The translations under genes and the position numbers were made by a program. Shown piece after piece: positions 12,461 through 25,455 of a DNA stretch of 64,000 bases; within the stretch, counting starts at the first letter, position 1; every line of letters starts with the position of its first letter. The DNA is from Heterobilharzia americana (lineage: Eukaryota; Platyhelminthes; Trematoda; Strigeidida; Schistosomatidae): contig OX104128.1 of the NCBI GenBank assembly GCA_944470555.2, positions 46,917,920-46,981,919 on the forward strand, read 5' to 3'. Under the pieces are notes generated by a model that worked only from the letters and a program-made list of their open reading frames with translations, was not told the origin of the DNA and made no database searches.

Positions 12461-14939
12461 AGGACCTTAGGAGAATGCAGAAAGTCCCGACGTCACATCC
12501 AGTTGTCATAGGCTACCGAATTTTGAGCCACAGGGCCTCTCCTTCCGTAACTAGACTAAGCATCACTTGGCGTTCACTTTTTGATCAAATGTGGTCGTTT
12601 GTCAAACTTTCTATTTCTTCGAGAACACGAGCGCCATGATTTGATGTCACCTTGGATTCTGACCGTCTCCTTTCGCGAAAAGAGAATGCCACGTTTTCAG
12701 AACCATGGTAGTTTGTATTCAGTTGGCTAGTCTAAGGGAAGGTTAAGCAGCGGACCACGCACACTGTTTCTATGCGCTAAAGTAAATACCGTTGCATTCT
12801 GCAGAACTTCCCTTGTGGATCTTCGAGAACTTTTTGCACACGGTAACGTGCAGACCAACGCCGCCGCTGTTCTACAGTAGCCGAACGATGAGGTTTCGAA
12901 TACCAACGAGAAAAAGCCTCAACTAATGTAAACAACCCATAAAACTGCATACAACTACACTTGCCTGCACATGCCATAAAGACAGGAACTGCAAAGTTTT
13001 AAATGATCTCACTAGGAGCCTATCGATCCCGCAGAACAAACCAAACCACAAATCATCAAGAATCCTTCCGATGGGCAACCATTACTTCCAAAGCTATAAG
13101 CGGGTAAAATGGAGAGATTTCAGCATCGCCCGAAGGGGTGTGATGGGAAACAGGAATTAATCCTCAAGACCTAGAAGCGGGAGTTCAAATATCCGACGTT
13201 TCCTCACAACTCACTTTTAATATTGGATATTAGTGTATCTAGCGAAAGATATGTCTGTCTTCTCTTCTTTCGGCCAAAAGTCTTCTCTGCACTAACAAAG
13301 CCCAACTATCAATCCTTTTTATCCTAATTCATTCTTTTAGATGTAGGATGAAGACAGTTAGCACTGAAAAATGAAACTTCAAGTTTCATGGCTAGTTTGG
13401 ACTTTTTTACATCAAATAGGTGAAAATTTGTCTTAATAGTCAGCAAGTCTTCAATAATGCATCAAAATGTATCTTAAAAGAGATTTCTGGGTTACTTTTA
13501 ATACACCAATATCCTGATCAGAAACCATAACAACTACCTATATTTTGAAATCGTAACGCTATGGTGAGAACTGATCAAGGAAAACAAGGTATCAGTTATT
13601 TGCAGAATAGTTATTTTTTGCACATTTGAAATCTTTATATTTATCGAAATCACATTAGTCTGACGATGAATCAATGAACCGGCTACTACCAATGAACTGA
13701 TTTTCGGACTCTCATGAAAGTTGTAAACCGTAGTTTGTCAGCCTTTTTGGCTAATTTTTAGTCCTTCGATGGCAATTTTTGCGCTTACACCTATACTTTG
13801 ATGGCGAACTTTTTATTACTATTGTCTGAATTTCACAGCAGTCTTTATGCTATTTCGAAGCAGCAAAACTTTGCTTCCTAGAATTCGGTCATCTAGTTAT
13901 CCTCTAGGCGGTTTCCCTTTTTTCTCTATCTTCGTGTCATATCTTCATCACATAGACCTTGGTGCCGTGAGAAGTACTTTGAAGTCCAACTGCTCAATGA
14001 GTTAAACACAACAAGTGTAGACCCTGTTCAGATGAATGCCCTCGGAATGGATCGAACAACTTTAATTACTGCTCAAAACAAGGAAGCTAGTCTGTTAATG
14101 GCAGATGATCTAACCTGACACTACGGGAAACAGTTACGCACCCCTTGCATTAAGATGGTTTTGAAAAGGCTTCTCTTAATAGCTTATAATGACAGAAATA
14201 TCATTCATCTTATGACCTAATGAAATCCCATTTGCATTCTACTTGTTAGACGTTGATGTGTCAAAGTTTGCACAACGTCTTTAATTTAAGAGATAATTTC
14301 CGTCTTTTGGTATTTCCTTCCTTTACAGATGAGCTATGTCTAGTGAAGTTCGAATAGTGTTTCACTTACGAGAAACTTCATTTATTATATTTAGTATTTC
14401 AGTTGTTGTCAACTTCTAAGCTTTTCTTTCTATCCGGTTTTCGAACCATTGGCCAAAAGGAGTTAGACTGATAAAGTCTGAATACTTTTATTTTACGTTC
14501 TTCATCAAGTTTCAATTTCGTATCTATAGCTTGAGGATAGAAGGCTACGATCCCTTATATAACCTTTTCCAGTAGGTCTGTGCGCATGTGCAGTCCTTTT
14601 TTGTAAGAGTCAACTGATGACGTGAACGCCACTTCTTCAAGGAGTTGGTTGTCATCTTCCGTTATATTCTTCTATCTTTTCTTATGTGTTCACACCTGGT
14701 GGAAAGGAAAAAAGACGGCAGTTCGAGTTGAAGGTCATTTCTCATGGTCGTGCACAGCATATTTTGGACTATCCTCTATTTGCTGTGCGACAGAAAAGTT
14801 ATGCTAGCCGCCACGAATATCATACTAGTGGCCGCCCTCTGAACTCTAACCAGAAAGTTTGGATCAACTTTCAGACAAGGACTTCCACTTATGTACGGTT
14901 TTCCAGTCTAGAACTTTTAAGATTTGTCCTGTTGCGAAC
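12461..14939. other. Long stretch without recognisable gene
   Basis: Only short frames (up to 85 codons) and no motif I can support. Composition drops back to AT-rich after about 13.2 kb. Confidence 0.4.
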
Positions 14940-15248
14940 TTGACAGATGCAAAGACCAATCACTGATTATTCGGACTTGTTATGTACCCACGAATACGAG
15001 ACCAAGGAAGAACACGATAGCATAGTCGGGTGGAATAGTATGTTTGGATGGTTGTGCAAAGATACCGATGCGTTCCAACTAACTGGCTAGAGAGTCGAAT
15101 ACGAGCAGTGCGACGTAACACGACAGCGTGCCAAATGGCGAGGATGCTTGACCGGGTGCCTTCAGCTAGCGAGTTCAGTTAAACTATCAAGGTCAGCATC
15201 AGTGTCGAAAGTCGTCAAATCCTAGGCTATTGATTTTGGGGAAGTGTG
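14940..15248 (+). repeat. Right arm of the 310-bp near-perfect inverted repeat
   Basis: This is the inverted partner of 6509-6818, identical apart from one deleted base (cagctagcg here against cagcctagcg in the left arm). It is followed 22 nt later by a perfect 22-bp palindrome at 15271-15292. The two arms enclose 8.1 kb. Confidence 0.9.
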
Positions 15249-15270
15249 CAACGCTACAATCTGATTCAAG

Positions 15271-15292
15271 ATGTTCCCGAGCTCGGGAACAT
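15271..15292. repeat. Perfect 22-bp palindrome
   Basis: The half-site atgttcccgag is followed directly by its exact reverse complement. It sits just outside the right inverted-repeat arm and no equivalent flanks the left arm. It could be a protein-binding site or an element terminus. Confidence 0.7.
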
Positions 15293-15299
15293 ATCACCA

Positions 15300-18190
15300 C
15301 TTATCTTAGCAAATGTTTTGTTTAATGCCTAGATAATCCTTAAACTTCTGAATGAGACAGGTCGTGAGTATGCTGCATTACCCAGATCGAGACCTGGTGT
15401 AACTTCTAGGTCATTGTGAATCAATAATGAGGGTGGATGAGTACCACTATTATCTTAGACGTTTTCGTCTGCATATCCGTATGCACACTCTTACGATAAC
15501 CCTCGTTGATACCCATGAGGCACTTCTCTGATCAAACTAACAAGCTATTTAAGTGTCTTAAGTGTACGTGCATCTTTATCATCTCTAATTTCTCGCCAGA
15601 GTTTTATATCACCATTGTAGAAAACTATGCAAGATCCGGCAACATTCCGCAGTTCATTTAAACACAGCAGAAACAATGGGGAACCCAGAATTGTGCCTTG
15701 TTTACTCCACTTTGCACCGACTTCCGAGAGGAGAACTAAAAACTAATTCCTACTCTTTGTCTCCTACCAGTAAGGAACTTCGATCTAGTGATAGTGAAAC
15801 TTTCCAGTTTCATGAGTAGCATAGAATGAGGTACCTTGTTAAACGTCCTACTAAAGTCTATGAAAACGACACCTACGATTATTCTATCATCCTTAAACTT
15901 AACTTTCTCTGACCACAAAGTTTGCCAAACAAAAGTTATACGAAAACCATGTTGCAAAAGTGACAAGAGAGTGTTTCTTTCTGGTTAGCATGCAGTGGCT
16001 TTTCTGATTATACTTACTAGTACTTTAATACAGTACTATTCAAGCTTATCGGTATGTTATTTGATGAGTGCTGCCTAGATCCTGGCTTATGGATAGGTGG
16101 GACTATAGCTTCCTTTCAGCCATATTAAGGTGTACCTTCACTGAAAGGCAGGCTGAATATGGTAGTTAGTGGGCCAGGTACGTAGAGCATAAGCTCTCTG
16201 AGCAGCTTTGGATGCATCTTATTTGATCACATTGATTTTTCTGCATCCAGATTGTTTATTGTCCTAAGTGATTCGTTTCAGTTGATTTACACAGGGTTTA
16301 TTCTGCTGGGTGTCAAAGGCTTCTAATGCTGAATTCGTATCCACCGAAGGCTCATGGATAAACATCTCAGTAAAGTATTCGACCATAGCCTCTGCTTTGT
16401 GCTTGTCATCTTCAATTTATTGTTTATTTTCTTTCTTCCACTAGGGTGTAGGTATCATGACACATTTTCTCATTAATTCACTTAAGGAACTAATCTATAC
16501 TGCAGTCTGGGCGAGACACGTTTCGAAGCGTGTTTGAGATTGGTAGATGGCAGTGATACTTCTATTCTGGACTTCTTTGTAATCCTGCTTTGCTTTGAGA
16601 GTTTTGTAGTGTTTGATAAGACTCCAACACCTTTTATTCTGTCTTAGTAAACTTTTGAATTCACGGTTTAGCCGTGGAGGATAGTGTTTTCATCCCTTTT
16701 GGCGTGGTCCAATGAATCAACGGTTGAGTCAACCGTACGTAAAACGTATCGAAAGAGTACCATGTGACCTCAACTGCGGCTTCTGAAATTAGCTACCCAG
16801 TCCTCTGAAGCGGCTAATGGGTTGACATTTTTGCTGTATTCACCATCCATACTTTGGGTCTAGCTGAGATGTCGGCCTGGCACAAGACGGCTACTGTGAA
16901 TCTGAAGATGATCACTGCATGGTCACTTTCGTAAAAAGGTGCAAGGTGCTGGATGCAGATTATATCGCTTGTGTGAGAGAATTCTTAGTCTGGATGTGAC
17001 AGAGCATGCTGATGACATTACCAGGTTGCCGTTTTAATGTACTGCATAAGAGCCAAGGGAGATAATGTTTCCATTAACCTACAAGCAGGCGAATTACGTG
17101 ATGCTGTCCAAATCAACTGGTAATGCGTTGAAGCCTCCTCCAAGTAGCTTTTTACACCTATCTGTCCAGGGTGTCAGCCTATTCAGAAATCAATCTTCCT
17201 TCTCATATTTATGGCCACTCAATATTACTACTGGATTAACTTCTTGACCCTTGCGTTTTACTCATCAGCATTCCATTTCACATGTTTTCCTGCTTCTCTA
17301 TTTTTAATTTAGTCGGCGAGACAAATCCTGATTCACGAATGCTTCACTTCCTTGGGGTCTGTGAGTGTTCTTCAGAATACGATCTGCCTCGTCTGCTGGC
17401 TTTAAGATGACTTTAAATATAAATGAAATCTGTTTTTGGCAGGAATTGCCTCTTTTTTCTATTCTATATATCTTGGGAAGAGTAACTCTTTGTAAGTTTC
17501 CAACTGTTAGCCTGTTAACCAGTCTTCAGACCTTGTAAGGGTTATATTTAAAAAGAACGCACCAGTTTAGGCCCCTATTCTCCTCAAGCTTATGGGAGAC
17601 AGCATACTTTGCGCATGATTTAGCTTGGTCTATCGCATTTTAGATAAGGATGGTTGACTCCTGAACTATGATTGGCTTCTTACTCTTTTGTTTAGTTTCA
17701 ACTACTTACCATTTCTCAGAGTCGAATATGGAAGGCTGATCTCAGTAGCTTTGATACTGATTCCCTCAGAATGAAGTTTTGTCATCTTTTATACACTCGT
17801 CGTCACTGATTTGGTAGCTGGACTGGTTAGGATAGGACCTACGTTCACATAATTCCTCAGTTAGCACTGGTGATAATCCACTCTTGTCCTTTTCGTCACC
17901 TGGTCTTACGATCGATAATTTGCACACTTGCTCTGCTAGTTTTGAAGGAGCGAGAACCTGAAGATACTTGCTCCACTTTACCTTGTGTAGTTATTTTTAA
18001 GTCAGCATCAACATACATTTTAGCTAGTCTCCTCGCCCGACTTTTAGTCTGCTGTGAGAAATTCTCAGGATCCTTCACAATGATCTATTTGTCAACAGAT
18101 GCAGTGTCACCAGCGCTATCACAAATATTAGCTTCTCTTTTGGATGCTGACTTTACAGTGGGATTAAGAAAAACTTTCGCTTCATCGACC
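15300..18190 (-). mobile_element. CR1-like retrotransposon remnant: ORF1, endonuclease and RT pieces
   Basis: Read from right to left, the pieces fall in the order expected of a CR1-like element. ORF1-like basic fragments lie at about 18190-17340. Endonuclease pieces follow: GGFNA near 17130, and SDHAVIIF near 16900-16927, the catalytic SDH box. An RT piece lies at 15966-15736 reading GVVFIDFSRTFNKVPHS, which is the palm motif A region with its aspartate kept. Stops and frameshifts occur throughout. The order supports one old, nearly full-length insertion rather than separate fragments, but the ends are not defined. Confidence 0.65.
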
Positions 18191-20879
18191 AACCCCTGAA
18201 TGTGTGAGCAGCTAAACAGGCAGAGCCAGACGATTTCCGCATTGCTATGCTTTTTTTGTATACAGCTGGAGTGAAGCTTGTAAAGTTATCGTGGTACAAC
18301 CTTTTGCATTCGTTACATGGCATACCAGAGGTCCCGACATGATGACACCTCTGCCGAACATAAGCATTTCTGCGAGCCTTTTAGCCAGTCATTCCACAGA
18401 GGCTTAGGTCAAACTTGATAAAAGCAGGCAACACGTAAGTTGGATAGCGAAAGCTTTGACTTTGGGTTGGAAAGCAAAACATTTCTTCTGGAAAAGGATT
18501 ATGGTGATGATATCCATGCCACTCTAATTTGATGAGTTTCAAATAGATAGCTGCTAGATCAGTTAAGAGTAATACATACATCATTTTCGGTGGATTCGTG
18601 AAATGACACACTAAATAGCTTGAGTTTTCAGGAATAATTGAGGAAGGACACAACTATTATACTAATCCCTGTTATTTTCAGCACACTGAATTTCAATACT
18701 GCTTTGCAGTAACTAGTAGGAGGTGCTGAAACTGCGTGCTTCGCCTTGCACAGAATTCCCGTGTTTCCCAAAATAGTGCAAGTAACAAACTTCCCAAGAA
18801 GGTAATCTGAGTGTGCATTCAAGGTGATGGTCTTTTAAATTGTCATTTCTAAAGGTAAGAAACAAATACTCCAAATAAACAAACTAGTCTTTACTCAAGA
18901 TTCACGGTACTAATCTATGATCCCTACTTAATCACTGCTGAAATTGAAGCGATAGAACAAGTTCGTACGGTCATTCCTCTTAAAATAGACCTTCGAACTG
19001 TTTTTTAATTTTATTTTTTTACTGTTTGAATCTATTTTTATACATCTGCCTCACATTTGAAACATGAGATGACCTTTAGGAATCAGTTTTCCATATAAGA
19101 TTATATGTATACGCATATGTAAAATATTCAAAGCATATCTTTATGGAAGTTCGTAGTGGCCTAGTGAACCAACTATGACACCCGAAAACCATTAGTACTC
19201 ACTATTCTGCAATTCGCTGTGGCTTTAAGGTCATAAGTTGATTAACCCTAAACCTTTCCATACAGAAATATTAGGTATTGGAAATTAGTTGGGCGTCCAT
19301 TACAGACTATCATTACAAATATTGTTACGAACTAGGAGTAAATGTTCCTCACTCGTTCCACAAATATCGTAACTAATAACAATAATAATAATAGTAATTC
19401 GTGTTCCTGATGTAAGTACCGAAATTTAACTAATCTTCTGTGATTCACAGATATGCATATAGTTCAAAAACAACCACACAATCAAACCAGTGAGTAAATC
19501 CTCAAATGTCAAGTGACTTTGATGAAAAAGCTTTTCTGTTACATTTTGAAGGATTTCATGTGTTAACACTGAATACCCAATATCATTTATGTAATTATGT
19601 CATTCATCCAAACATACTATACTTTTCACTGTTTATGATATAAGAATAAACTTCCTCCCAGAATATTCATTTAACCAAAACAGTTCACGTGAATAGATGT
19701 GATTCAGCACGATTTATTCCAAGCTTATGGCTTTCTGACAGAATATAAGTTGAAAATATTGGTTTATTCTGTTTCCCACTTATGCGTGGGGATCAGTATT
19801 ATTCGGTCTTACATTAATACTGACTCACCGATTACTAAGATAAACTTTAACTGAAAGTCCAGTCGACATTCAACTTATAGCTAAAGCTGTTTCTGATCAA
19901 GTTTCAGATATGGGCTTGAAAGCAGAAGGTGGAGTTAATTTTACGTATTACTTCTGAACAGATTTTCGCTTTTGTCGACATTTCATTGATTTAAACTATG
20001 GCTAACTTGTAAAATGCTCCATTCAGTGGTACGACCTTGTCACATTCTATCTGAAAATCCAGTTATCACCACAATGTGCTTAGGCTAAAAACAGATAAAG
20101 GCTTGTAGCACTTCAGAGTGAAATCAGTTCATTAGGTCTCTCACTATTTTTCTGAGCCACGTAGGGAAATATAAACTTCCCTGATCGAGGCCACCTGACA
20201 ACCGAAATCAGTGGAAGGAAACTCTAAGTGATGTGGCTCAGATCTAAATTCATCGATGCAGAAGTAATCACTGATTATCTTAATCATTAGTTTCATATCG
20301 CATTCTGTCACTGTCTATCCCATCCTTCCCCAGCTATGAATGTCTACTACTTTTGATCACATCTTGTCTCACTGATTCTGTTTGAACTTATCACCTTGAA
20401 TATTGATGTACTGATGTTAGAATTAGAAACCTGAACCATTATGCTGTAATTCCAAGTCCTAAATTAGTATTAGGAGACTGACTGACTGTCCCAAAACTGA
20501 TAAGTCATCTTTAAAATATGGAGATACTGGATCAGCATGCTCTAAGAAGTCTTGACAGTGAGATTTTTCTTTTCTTTAATGCAATCACTGAACTGCAGAA
20601 TCTACGATCTAGTTTGGCATTATTTCAGTATAGATTTTGAATTGTATTTTAAGAACCGTAGGGAATATCAGTTCTGGAAAGGGATTTAAAAGATATACCC
20701 ACACCCGTATTATTACTATGGTTATGCAATGCTAACATTGTATCACTTCCCGCGTATTAAGAAACTTAAGGGGAAATTTAACCATTTTAGTCTCTCTCCA
20801 TAAAGGAGATTGTGAAATCTTTGACCGATGAAGAGCCTTTTCCTTCAACATCCCTAAATGATTCCCCTTTTTGGCAAAA
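18191..20879. other. AT-rich intergenic stretch
   Basis: No frame longer than 90 codons and no recognisable motif. It lies upstream of the dynein gene and could include distant regulatory DNA, but nothing specific can be shown. Confidence 0.4.
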
Positions 20880-21010
20880 ATATGAACCTATAGTTACTGG
20901 GATCGAGTCCCAGTGAAACAACACCATTCACTGGAGTGCACGTGCATCCAGCTGACGAATTCCAAATAAGATGAAACGTGCGTTTTCAATTCCAGTGCTA
21001 GTCACCATGA
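20880..21010 (+). repeat. tRNA-derived SINE copy (family A)
   Basis: A B-box-like gggatcgagtccc is followed by the family body (catccagctgacga, then gatgaaacgtgc) and the end word ccagtgctagtcacc. This matches, in opposite orientation, the copies at 41.9, 44.5 and 55.4 kb. The 5' A-box part is eroded. Confidence 0.6.
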
Positions 21011-21999
21011 TGAATACAACATGCATAGTCACCGTTTAGGGGAAATAATTTGAACAGAACTTTGTGTAAGTTGAGTGTAATAAACTGAAATTGTCGTTGT
21101 CAGATTGTTTTCTGTCTATGTGAAGCAGTCAAAGTACTCGGCAAAAAAGTTGATTTTTCTCAAAATTGCGGTCATTACGTTGTGAAATTTTAACCTGTAT
21201 AGTAATCAAAACTACTCACTACATATTTCAGCCTTTATTGCTCGATAGTATTTGCTTGAAATCATTATTCCTTTTACATTTTCAACGTTAGAAGTTAAGA
21301 GCATAACTTTTAGAACTTTTTCTTTCAGCTTTATTATTTTTTGGTAAAAATTGTTAACAAACCCTTACTTAAGATAGTCACTCCAATAAGGAATACTCAG
21401 ACCTTTCGGCAATGTTATGTAAAGTTTTGTCTATGCATCTGAGTTTACTTGAATACATTATACTGTCGTAATCCACAAATACTTATAGCCTAAACTTGAA
21501 TAAAATTCAATGTTATTAATAGGTCTTCAGAATTTTTCTTAGAGAAGGAATGATTGGTCTTAATCTGTTCTTCCAAGGTTATCAAAGTGTCGAAATTATA
21601 ATCATGATTTGCTAAACACCGAACAGCTTTGAAAATTATATTGATGGCTTACTTAGGACTAGCTAAAGTTGGTGTGGATTTAATAAAATAACAAAATAGG
21701 CCTCAAAAATCTAATCAAGAGTGGATAAAGAAATCCACAAAGTTTAGTTTACTCATTATATATTCATAAAGTACGGCTTCTTAAGTTATTTTTAGAGGAT
21801 TAAACTAGTGTTTTTGTCATAAAAATTGTACGTTCTCTTTAGATTCTCACAGTTAATTAATTTATGAACATTCTTTAAGCAATTTTTGTGAATTATGTCA
21901 TAGTATTTTAAAGTTTGTGGAGATTTTATTTTTAAGGTTGTGTTCATCACGAACCCTGACCAGTGGGGTTAGCCAGTTGAGAGTGAAGGGAATGTCATC

Positions 22000-22190
22000 T
22001 GAAGACCTCGGTGGATAGTCACTTTAGCTGTCAAACAAGAAGGTCCTGGGTTTGATTCGTAGCGCGGTGGTTGGTGCGCACTTTCGAAGAGTTCTATACT
22101 GGAACGAAACAACTGTCTACCGTCCCCAGATTTTCAATAATTCCCCCAACTGACCTCAGTAGGCGGTGAATACAACCCTAGATTTTTCTT
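22000..22190 (+). repeat. tRNA-derived SINE copy (family B), diverged
   Basis: Contains a B-box-like ctgggtttgattcgtag. The body words ggtgcgcac and ctggaacgaaacaactgtc match, in reverse, the well-preserved copy at 43497-43790. The A-box region is degraded. Confidence 0.5.
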
Positions 22191-22509
22191 TAGAGTTCAT
22201 TATTCATATCACGTATAGAAGTTTTTTAAACTTTGAAACTAACCACTTGTATATATTCCATAAAATGATCAAGAGAATAATTAAAATGTTTGCATGTATT
22301 CATAGACGTCACTGAAAATCAGTAAAATAATCCCTTCTCTAATACACTTTAAAAATTAATTCATGTTGATATACAGACATACCTCCACTATATTTTTTTT
22401 ACTTTTGTCGCATTCCTCTTAAAATTTTGCTTCACTATTTTGCGTGAAGGAAAACTTAATAACTTTTGTTGATTTGGCGGGTTTGGGGGATTATTTGGTT
22501 TCATCATGA

Positions 22510-22790
22510 ACGATCATCACTTAGAAAACCATTGAAAACTTTGGAGTACTGGATAACTATTCCTTTCTGTTGCGATCCTCCTCAGCAGTCTTCATCCCCA
22601 ACCCTTCCAGGGATTGTGACGACCAAGCTACCAACCAGACACTGGGTTGGAATGCAAATGACCATATTTTACAGTTCTACAATCATCCAGTAACATCACT
22701 TAGTATCTGTCTTCACATCCAATTCGGCTGACACCCACAGTTTAGGGCTCCTCAGTGGAATTTCAGGAGGTCCATCTGGCATCCACTAAC
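22510..22790 (-). repeat. Degenerate SINE copy (family B)
   Basis: Shares the order aaaccattgaaaact, a tgg-ataact-attcctt stretch, cctcagcagtc, and the cactgggttggaatgcaa segment with the copies at 27.3 and 43.5 kb. The tRNA-like promoter boxes are no longer clear. Confidence 0.5.
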
Positions 22791-23547
22791 TGATAAACAC
22801 TGGAAATTAATTCACTCGTTTGTTCGCAAGGGCTTATTGATTAATTGATTTCAAGTCAAATATGAGGACAGATAATGCACGATGGTTGCGTTATATCGCA
22901 AATATACAGATATAGGAAAATATAAGCCACTAGATTTCAATCTTATGGTTGAATTGTAACTTGTTGACCATGGAACATGACGATATTGCGCTTGATCCCT
23001 TTTAAGTTCTTGGGTGCGGACTCCTAAAGATCCCCATAATAGAAATAAACAGTTATCTCTCCTATATTTTTTAGTTTTTAATAGTTGTCCGTTATCGATA
23101 TCATCTTGAAAACTGTTTAATCCACTCTTCTTTGATGTATGTTCATTCTTTCTTGGAAAGATTGAGTCATAAAATAATCGAAAACTTCGATTTTGAGATC
23201 TTACACAAGACAAATTGTCATCTAACTTCTTTTTGAAGTGGATTTTCTGCAGGTTTATTCAAGAGTATTCATACTTTTTTGGCAATTATAGATTGTTATG
23301 AGAATCGATTCTAACTAACGGATGAGACCGAAAGTTATCCCCAGGTGTTATCGTGCTCACCATAGGCTATTGGGTTGTTTGTGAAAATACAAACGCGACC
23401 TGTGTTGTGTATGAATATTTTAACTATTTGCAAAGGTTTTACAATATCATTTTTCATTCAATTGTGTTTCAAGAGTGTATTCATATGCAAAGTGTTGGCG
23501 GGATTTCCATTTCTTAGGCTGAAAGTAAGCACAATTATTTAGAATAA
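22791..23547. other. Upstream region of the dynein gene
   Basis: AT-rich DNA directly upstream of the first recognised dynein exon. A 120-codon minus-strand frame (23213-22851) has no recognisable product and is probably chance. No core promoter element can be named with confidence. Confidence 0.35.
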
Positions 23548-23566
23548 ATGATGCCCACAGATCACA
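23548..23566 (+). other. Hypothetical 19-nt first coding exon of the dynein gene
   Basis: An ATG-ATG start is followed by four codons and one extra base, then a strong donor (gtgagt at 23567). Joined to the acceptor ending at 24052, the leftover base completes a lysine codon and the frame runs into exon 24053-25455. The next exon needs an upstream start because no suitable ATG lies near its 5' end. The phase match has a one-in-three chance of being accidental, and other upstream exons or spliced-leader trans-splicing are possible. Treat it as a candidate only. Confidence 0.3.
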
Positions 23567-24052
23567 GTGAGTTCGTTGAGTCTTCGAATTACATCCGAAT
23601 GGATTTGTGATGGCAGTTTCACTTCAGAATATTTCCATGCAGAATACATAGAATATATATTTTCTGACAGAATGCTATATCACAAGGGGATAACACTTTT
23701 AATCTCACCCATAAATTGAGCTGACGTATACAATATTACTGTCAAATAACTCCGAAGTGGAATGTCTTTTAAAATAAATAAAGTTTTAAGGTCAATAATA
23801 CCTGTCTGATATTCCTCTTTTCATTTGTTCGGTACCTTATAACGTATTAGAACCCACTGAGTTGGATCATATACACCAAATATAAGCACTAAGTTTGAAC
23901 AGCATAGTTTACAGTGAACCAACGATAATTGTGGTTGAATGAATAATATTTCGAATGATATTAATTTCATTTGAAACTCTATGCTTTTATTTATTTCTGA
24001 TATAATAAACTGCTATTTTTGTCTCCTCCCTGCATAAAACTAATCAACTTAG

Positions 24053-25455
24053 AAGGACATCAGTCTGCTAATCAGAGTAATCTTGATGAAGACGATTTAA
24101 ACGATGATTCAAATGAACTAAAGAAACCGATTATCCTAGATCCAGACGATAAATTCCTTGGTATATCTACAAATCCTGATTTATATGAAGCCCAAAGTGT
24201 CAACTGTATTGAAGATATACCTGAATCACCACAACAAGGTCCAGTACCTAGTCTGTCAGACCTTATAAAAAATCGCATTTTTCTAACTGATTTTGATCCA
24301 GAATCACACTGGCTCGAGATACATGATAAAGTTGTTGAAAATGAATTTGCCAGTGGTGAACACAGTCTACTCATTTGTTATATGGCGCATAAAGGTGAAT
24401 TAAAATTAGAGTTTGAAGTGCCAAGATTTTGGTGTAGTGAAATTAATTACTTCATTTTCACATCAAGTGTGGATGGAGAAAAAGTAACTGTTGACAATTT
24501 TGATTTAAGAGTACAATTTGGTAGTATCTCTGGTCCAGCTATTCAACGTTTATTGAGTCTTATGTCATCAGTATTTGCACCAAATCTTTTTGCGAATACA
24601 TCATGGCCAGAAAGTATACACAATGATTTTGCTTTACATTTACAACGTTTCATGTCATCGTTAACTGATGCCAGATGGAAATTAGAAAATAAAACTGTTT
24701 TATATATGCCTACAGAAGGTTTAAATTTATCACCAGAGGTTGCAGCTAAAAACAAAGAACTAGTTAATCGATTTGAAATGATTATTATTCATTGGACAAG
24801 ACAAATTAAAACTGTATTAAGTTCTCAAAATACAACAGATGAAGTTGAAGGTACTGGTCCATTGGATGAAATTGAATTTTGGCGCAATCGTTGTGAAGAT
24901 TTAACAGGGATTAGTTTACAGTTGGATAAACCAACAATTAAGCATATTACAGATATTTCAACGCTTGCAAAATCAACCTACACCGCAGCTTTTCTAAAGT
25001 TAGCTGATGAAATCAAAGCTAATACACAACAAGCACAGAATAATCTGAAATTCTTAGATACAATTAAAGAAATCTGTCATCATTTAGCTGAATCACATCC
25101 GACTGAAATTCCAAATAAACTACCACGTCTCATCAATATGATACGCATGATATGGACTAACTCAAAGCATTATAACAATAAAGAAGCTATAACAGGATTA
25201 TTTCGTAAATTGTCCAATGAGATTATAGCTAGATGTTGCAGTATTATTTCATTAGATGATATATTTAGTGGGAAAATTGTTTCCAGTTCATTAAATTTAA
25301 ATCACTGTATTGATTGTTGTGTCCAGTATAAAGAAATTTATGATCGAATACAGTTAATGCATTCACATAATTCAAAAAAACCATGGGATGCACAAAGAAA
25401 TAGCATATTTGCTCAAGTTGATGCATTCATACAAAGATGTCGAGAACTCTTAGAG
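24053..25455 (+). CDS. Axonemal dynein heavy chain 2 (DNAH2-like), first large tail exon
   Basis: Encodes about 467 residues of the N-terminal stem of an axonemal dynein heavy chain. In I1/f inner-arm dynein, the DNAH2-type beta heavy chain pairs with a DNAH10-type chain and bends the ciliary or flagellar axoneme. The stem binds intermediate and light chains. An acidic leader precedes FGSISGPAIQRLL and SWPESIHNDF. DHC_N1-type motifs follow: WTRQIK (24793-24810), EFWRNRCEDLTGIS (about 24874), RLINMIRMIWTNS and GLFRKLSNEII. These match DNAH2 proteins better than other axonemal chains as I know them. The frame is closed upstream by a stop at 23998. I chose the acceptor at 24051-24052 for its pyrimidine tract; starts at 24064 or 24076 are alternatives. 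The donor is gag/gtgagc at 25456, phase 0. Confidence 0.88.

Noticed and set aside
22851..23213. 120-codon minus-strand frame upstream of the dynein gene
   Set aside because: No recognisable motif, no splice or promoter context, and composition like the surrounding AT-rich DNA.
24072..24374. Minus-strand 100-codon frame opposite the dynein exon
   Set aside because: Shadow of the well-supported plus-strand exon.
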